Assembly (NCBI GenBank): GCA_900617975.1
Contig: UZAE01012013.1
Span: forward strand, 1 to 64,000
Source: Rodentolepis nana
Lineage: Eukaryota; Platyhelminthes; Cestoda; Cyclophyllidea; Hymenolepididae
Length of the DNA: 64,000 nt
Direction: 5' to 3'
In this document: positions 59,492 through 64,000 of the stretch, piece by piece
How positions within the stretch are numbered: the stretch's first letter is position 1
Layout of the letters: the number at the start of each line of letters is the position of its first letter
Notes under the pieces: model-generated
What the model was told of the DNA's origin: nothing
Databases searched by the model: none
Seen by the model: only the letters and a program-made list of their open reading frames with translations
Made by a program: the position numbers and the translations under genes

Positions 59492-62400
59492 CGACACCTT
59501 TGCAGCCATCCCACTGCGATACATGGCAAAGTTTATCGATTCATTACCAATTCTACTACATTAAAAAAACACTTTAATATTATTAGCTTCCCTTTAGATA
59601 AGTTTTAAATTAAGGGATTGTAAAGATTATTGTTTTCTCCTAGTTCACTCAAAATAGGCAAGGTTTGCTTTAGTTTTTTCCTTTGTTCATCTTTACGTTC
59701 TACAAGTCGATATCAAAGGTGTATTATTGTGTAATTCATAATATAGATTATGGAAACAATTTAAGATATAGCTATTATTTTCATTAATAACCTAAAGTGA
59801 TTTACATTTTTGTCGAGAAAAAATACTCACGACTAATTATTCGTAATTATTTTTTTTATTTTGACTTTTATTGTTGCATTACTTAAAGCAGGAAAGACAA
59901 TAGCTTTGTCTACTTTCCGTTTGGAGCCTTTCAGACAAAGAGAATCAGTACATTTATTTTCAATAAAAAATCAATAGTTGCTTGTAAGGCATTTTTCGGG
60001 CAAATCAGGGACTTTTAATGGCGTAATTGAAAAGTTTTTTTTTCATTTTTATAATTGCTTAAATCTTATTGAGTTAATATAGAGTTTCGGTTTGTTCTTT
60101 ATTAATGCATAGACTGGAAAATAATGTATAGCAGGGCAAAATATTTCTGTGCATGTCTTCTAGTCGTAAGTTTATTGCCCTGTAATTAAAACTCGGTTTA
60201 TTTACACGTTCTTCCTCTTTCACGGCAAAGAAAAGCATCACTCAAATTTCGGAGAGAAAAATATGTCTTTTCTTTTCTTCCACCTTAAACGAGGAACACT
60301 AGGATACTGCTAATTATAAGTCAAGGTTTTTGAGAACCAACGGACAGGAGTACGTGTGGGTGGAATAAATTGACTGTTCATGGGGTTATAAGGAGGGATG
60401 GTACTATGCGAGTAGACAATGGAAGCTCCTCCTCCTCTTCCCATCAGAACTTTTATCAAAGAAATAATGCAATCTCCCTTGTTTGTTTATCTATTCTTGT
60501 TTTTTGGGCACTCATTTGAAATAGCAGCGCATAGTTGTGACTTTGGGTAAAGTATAGTAATTCCGACTTCTTACAATAAGCCATCTCAAACAATGTAAGT
60601 TACTCAACTATGTTGTGCATGAAGAAAACCCTAGCTAACAAGTTGGGAATGTATATTGGCGCAATATGAATGATACGTATGTAGACTCTTTCAATGAGAG
60701 TTTAACAGGATTTTCAGGAGGTGTCTTAAACGTTGGATATGAATGGAATGGCGAATGAATGAAAGACACTAATTGGGCATATGTCTACTTCTCCCTTTAT
60801 TAATTTTAGTTTCTTCGCCTTTTATCACGGTTTATTTAAGATAGTAGTTGAGACTTTCCTTTGGGTTTTGAAGTTAGACAAACGACCAATAAAATACTTG
60901 CATTCTAATTTATTAAAGGAAGAGTTCTGTGTTCAGCTCCATTATTAATTAAATTAGCAGAATTTTGAACGACGCTTAAAGTTATTAATTTCCATCCAGC
61001 ATACGATTTCCAAGTATGAATTTTTGTAAAAAAATGCGTGGAGTGGAGTGCAATTATCAAGGAAAACCGACACTTAAGAATGATAAGCTATTTAATAACT
61101 CATGTAGTCAGGAAAGAACTGTTCTCAAAGTTTTATAAACTAATTTTAAGTTTCGGTGTAATAAATTACAATTCAACACCTGAGTACACTGTTCTAACAC
61201 CATAATTATTGTACTGCAAGCTGTGAGTGTAGTTAGCTCACACGATTAAACCGGTTTGGTATTAAAACGGCGAGAATTCAGTCAAGCTAAACCAAGACTT
61301 CCATGGTTTTTTACACTTCACTAAAATGGAGGTAAATTAGTTTCTAAATTTTAATGCTACCTGTTGCTTGGTTTTGTTTATTACAATAGAAGATAATTCA
61401 GTTAAGTTTGAATAAACCTAGATCTTAGAACAGAATAATTCAGTAGTTAATGTTCTCAAAATTAGCGTTATATAGTTTTACCAATTTGTAAAATAAAGCA
61501 TTCATAAATTATAATATGTGAAGAGGAAGTTTAGAGGTGAGGTGTTTTTAGAGAACCGAGTGAGATATCGATCATGCTTTAGTTTCAACATAGCACCTAA
61601 TGGTTGCTAATAATTGTGTAATGTTATGTGACATCCCCTCAATTCACTCAAGACAATGAAGTCTCAACCAAAATGTAGATGAGTAGAGGGCGTGATACTA
61701 CTGAACCATATGGAGTAGACTAAAGAAGTCTAATTAGTCTAATAGAGCAGAAATATCACACAATGCAACGAACAGAATCGAGTTACACGTTGGCAAATAG
61801 TGAAAAACGTATTTCGGCGTTTCGACGCCACTGCGATTTGAAATTTACGGTAAATTTTTACCACATAAATGAAATGGATTCTTCAATTACGTTTCCTAAA
61901 ATTACCTACCACAAATTTACGGATTTACTCTAATGCAGTTTAGAGACACTCATGCCAGTTAACTAGGTGGGTTATTGAAAATGAGTTGAGTTTTTTTGTT
62001 AATTTTCTGGAAGTCTCACGAGTCTTCATGGCCAACCTAGTTTCCATTTAACATTGTCCATTTATAATGGTAAGAAGTCGATCGAGATCAATTCGTGGTT
62101 ATTTAACAGAGTATTTTCATTGTTTTCTTAAATCGCATTGCGTTTGTTACTATTACTTCCATACACTATCGTAAAGCTTATTTAAACAAAATAAGACGTA
62201 GATAATGAAATGTCATTTGTCGCAGTCAATTAAAATGTCCTCTTGTATAAACAATATTTGATGTGACACTAACGATTATATAATACTCATTGTTTTACTA
62301 TCAAGTGTTATAATTTTTTAATGTAAATGAGAAGTTCATAGCATGAAAATCAGTCGATTAACCGTAAATTACCTACATTAGACTCAGCTTTGTCTGAATA

Positions 62401-62894
62401 TCACTCTTTGAGAAATTCAGCTAATCGATGGAAACACACACGTGCAAAGGTCAAGGACGCTCAAAGTAAGGCATAAGTTTTAGTAGCATCGTTTCGCTGA
62501 CTTAGAAAGCTGTGCGTTGGTTTTCTTGAATACTTCGGGTGCATTTTGTTATCTCAAATCCACGAGAAGCTAGTTTAAGTTACTAAAAGAAGCTCAATCC
62601 AATTTTCCTAGATTTTTTAATAGTTTTGCCAGTGTGCCTAAGGAAGTGCATAGAGGTGCACTCATATAATTAACATTTTTATTTAGTCACAAAACTTCAA
62701 TCACATATCTTACACAAACTTTTTCTTGAAAACACATGAAGTTTCCGTTTCACTCAAACTCCAAAAATGTTAAATTCGTTGTATATTACACTTTGTAATA
62801 TGCTTTCTGGAAGTTTTCCATGAATTAACATCTCAAAACTAACTGAGGCTGGTCTCCCTTCTTAACTAGTCTCCAATTCTAAAAGCTTAAACTT
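59492..62894. other. AT-rich DNA, nothing recognised
   Basis: No frame, RNA gene or family repeat recognised. It is presumably intronic if the RhoGAP gene continues past the window. Confidence 0.35.
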
Positions 62895-63285
62895 ATTTGA
62901 GATATGTAGCAGATTGCTACCTTAATAAAGCCTGACTGACTCAGAAATCTCTATGGCAGATTCTCCAACATCTAGCTAGACTCCCAGAACCAGCTAAGCT
63001 ATAGCCCAGCTATCAAGGAAACAGACGTGTAGCACGGAGCACGTTTATTCAGTGAGTATACTGCAGATAAAGTGCGTACACGTAGGGAGCTGCTCATGAT
63101 CAGGATGGGGGATTAGGTTAAATAAACGGAGGTTAATGATTGGTCACTGTTTGTACGGTCGCTGCACACAGAGTTGTACGCCGCACCTCCCAATCCTGGC
63201 GAGCAGACATGCAGGCATACGATGACGCACAGAGCGATAACGTGTCCCACAGATATCAGGCAAATTCTGAGAGAATTAGGTCTTA
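62895..63285 (-). mobile_element. LTR-like retroelement fragment (copy B, inverted relative to copy A)
   Basis: The complement aligns with 4757-5145: GATATCTGTGGG, GGTGCGGCGTACAACT, GACCAATCA, TTTATTTAACCTAA, GAATAAACGTGCTCC (poly-A signal on the complement at 63049-63044), TATAGCTTAGCTGGTTCTGGG, then GGAGAATCTGCCATAG. Divergence is substantial, so this is an old family. The block is markedly GC-richer than its surroundings. Confidence 0.55.
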
Positions 63286-64000
63286 GAAGGTTAAAAAGTC
63301 AATATTTTTTGAAAAAATCGTTGTTACTGTCGATTCAAAGCTGAGTCGGTATCGTTAGAGTCCAATTACTTATTCACTTATACAACTGATCCTCTCTAAT
63401 TAAGTTCATAAATTTCAGTTAAGACGATTTGACTTTTAAGGTTGTCTTTATTGCATGAATAGGATGAAGTTATTCAAAGTAACGATTGAGAATCCCAAAT
63501 ATCGGATTCGAATCTGAAATATTTTGCTTTGGTTAATGCGATTGAAAATTTTTATCATGTTCAACTTTATAGTATATGGGGAGTCATTTTGCATGAATAA
63601 ATGGGTTGGCGAATCGAAATTTGATTTTCTAATACATTCCAATTGAAAATGTTGAAAGATATTGCATACAACTTTATCGAGGTTTATTACTTTATCAATT
63701 TAAAATACTTATGTTTTAAAGTGTATTTAGCATGAATGAAAAAATTCGGGGCATATAATTGCAAGTATTCATATTTCTAAAAAGAAACTAAATGCTTACA
63801 CTGTAAAATAACCTTATCTACATATTACAGATGATTTTTTCTTTAAGACTGATTACGTTGATAATCAATCCTAAAAGATTCAAAATCATTAATTTCCTTG
63901 TCAAATTCGCAATTTATTTTGAAATCGACTCTCCAATTACTTCTATTTTAATGTCAACTGATTGTACGGTCAAAGTATTTCCTAACTCAGTAACAGTGCA
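63286..64000. other. AT-rich DNA to the window end
   Basis: One 64-codon minus frame without motifs; nothing recognised. Confidence 0.35.

Overview
This is a eukaryotic, animal nuclear window. It is AT-rich, with split genes, GT-AG introns (several only about 70 nt long), AATAAA signals and interspersed retroelements. The host proteins (a DLC-type RhoGAP, a Dsn1-like kinetochore protein and a CALML4-like EF-hand protein) are metazoan. Low GC, tiny introns next to very long ones, and low gene density fit an invertebrate. I lean to a flatworm such as a tapeworm, but no sequence signature fixes the phylum.

Layout. 1-14.4 kb is repeat-rich accessory DNA. It holds a 5'-truncated LINE tail with a perfect 14-bp target-site duplication (57-361), several copies of a roughly 330-bp SINE-like family, an LTR-like repeat (about 4757-5205), a single-exon gene for a secreted acidic Thr/Glu repeat protein (8700-9512) and a nearly intact mariner transposon (10133-11417). 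At 16.2-17.7 kb a Dsn1-like gene (+) converges on a two-exon EF-hand gene (-), with 104 bp between their stop codons. From 22.5 kb a long disordered-protein exon precedes a plus-strand gene whose seven phase-compatible exons (37128-56954) encode the middle part and the start of the RhoGAP domain of a DLC1/STARD13/crossveinless-c orthologue. The rest of its GAP domain, and any START domain, were not found and probably lie beyond the window. More SINE copies sit in and after this gene (41.0-41.5, 48.4-48.7, 58.4-58.7 and 59.1-59.5 kb). A second, inverted copy of the LTR-like repeat is at about 62.9-63.3 kb.

The most interesting signal is a mobile-element system. The LINE fragment ends in about 65 bp that closely match the 3' end of the SINE-like family. 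Both families carry 12-15 bp target-site duplications. A 54-bp insertion made of this tail alone (6110-6163) has its own 15-bp duplication. This is the structure expected if the SINE is moved by the LINE machinery through a shared 3' tail. One insertion (41022-41518) has an internal inverted duplication inside a single pair of duplications, which points to template switching during integration. Antisense copies inside the RhoGAP gene's intron place consensus splice donors on the gene's sense strand.

Exon boundaries and family assignments come from reading alone. No alignment or database search was run.
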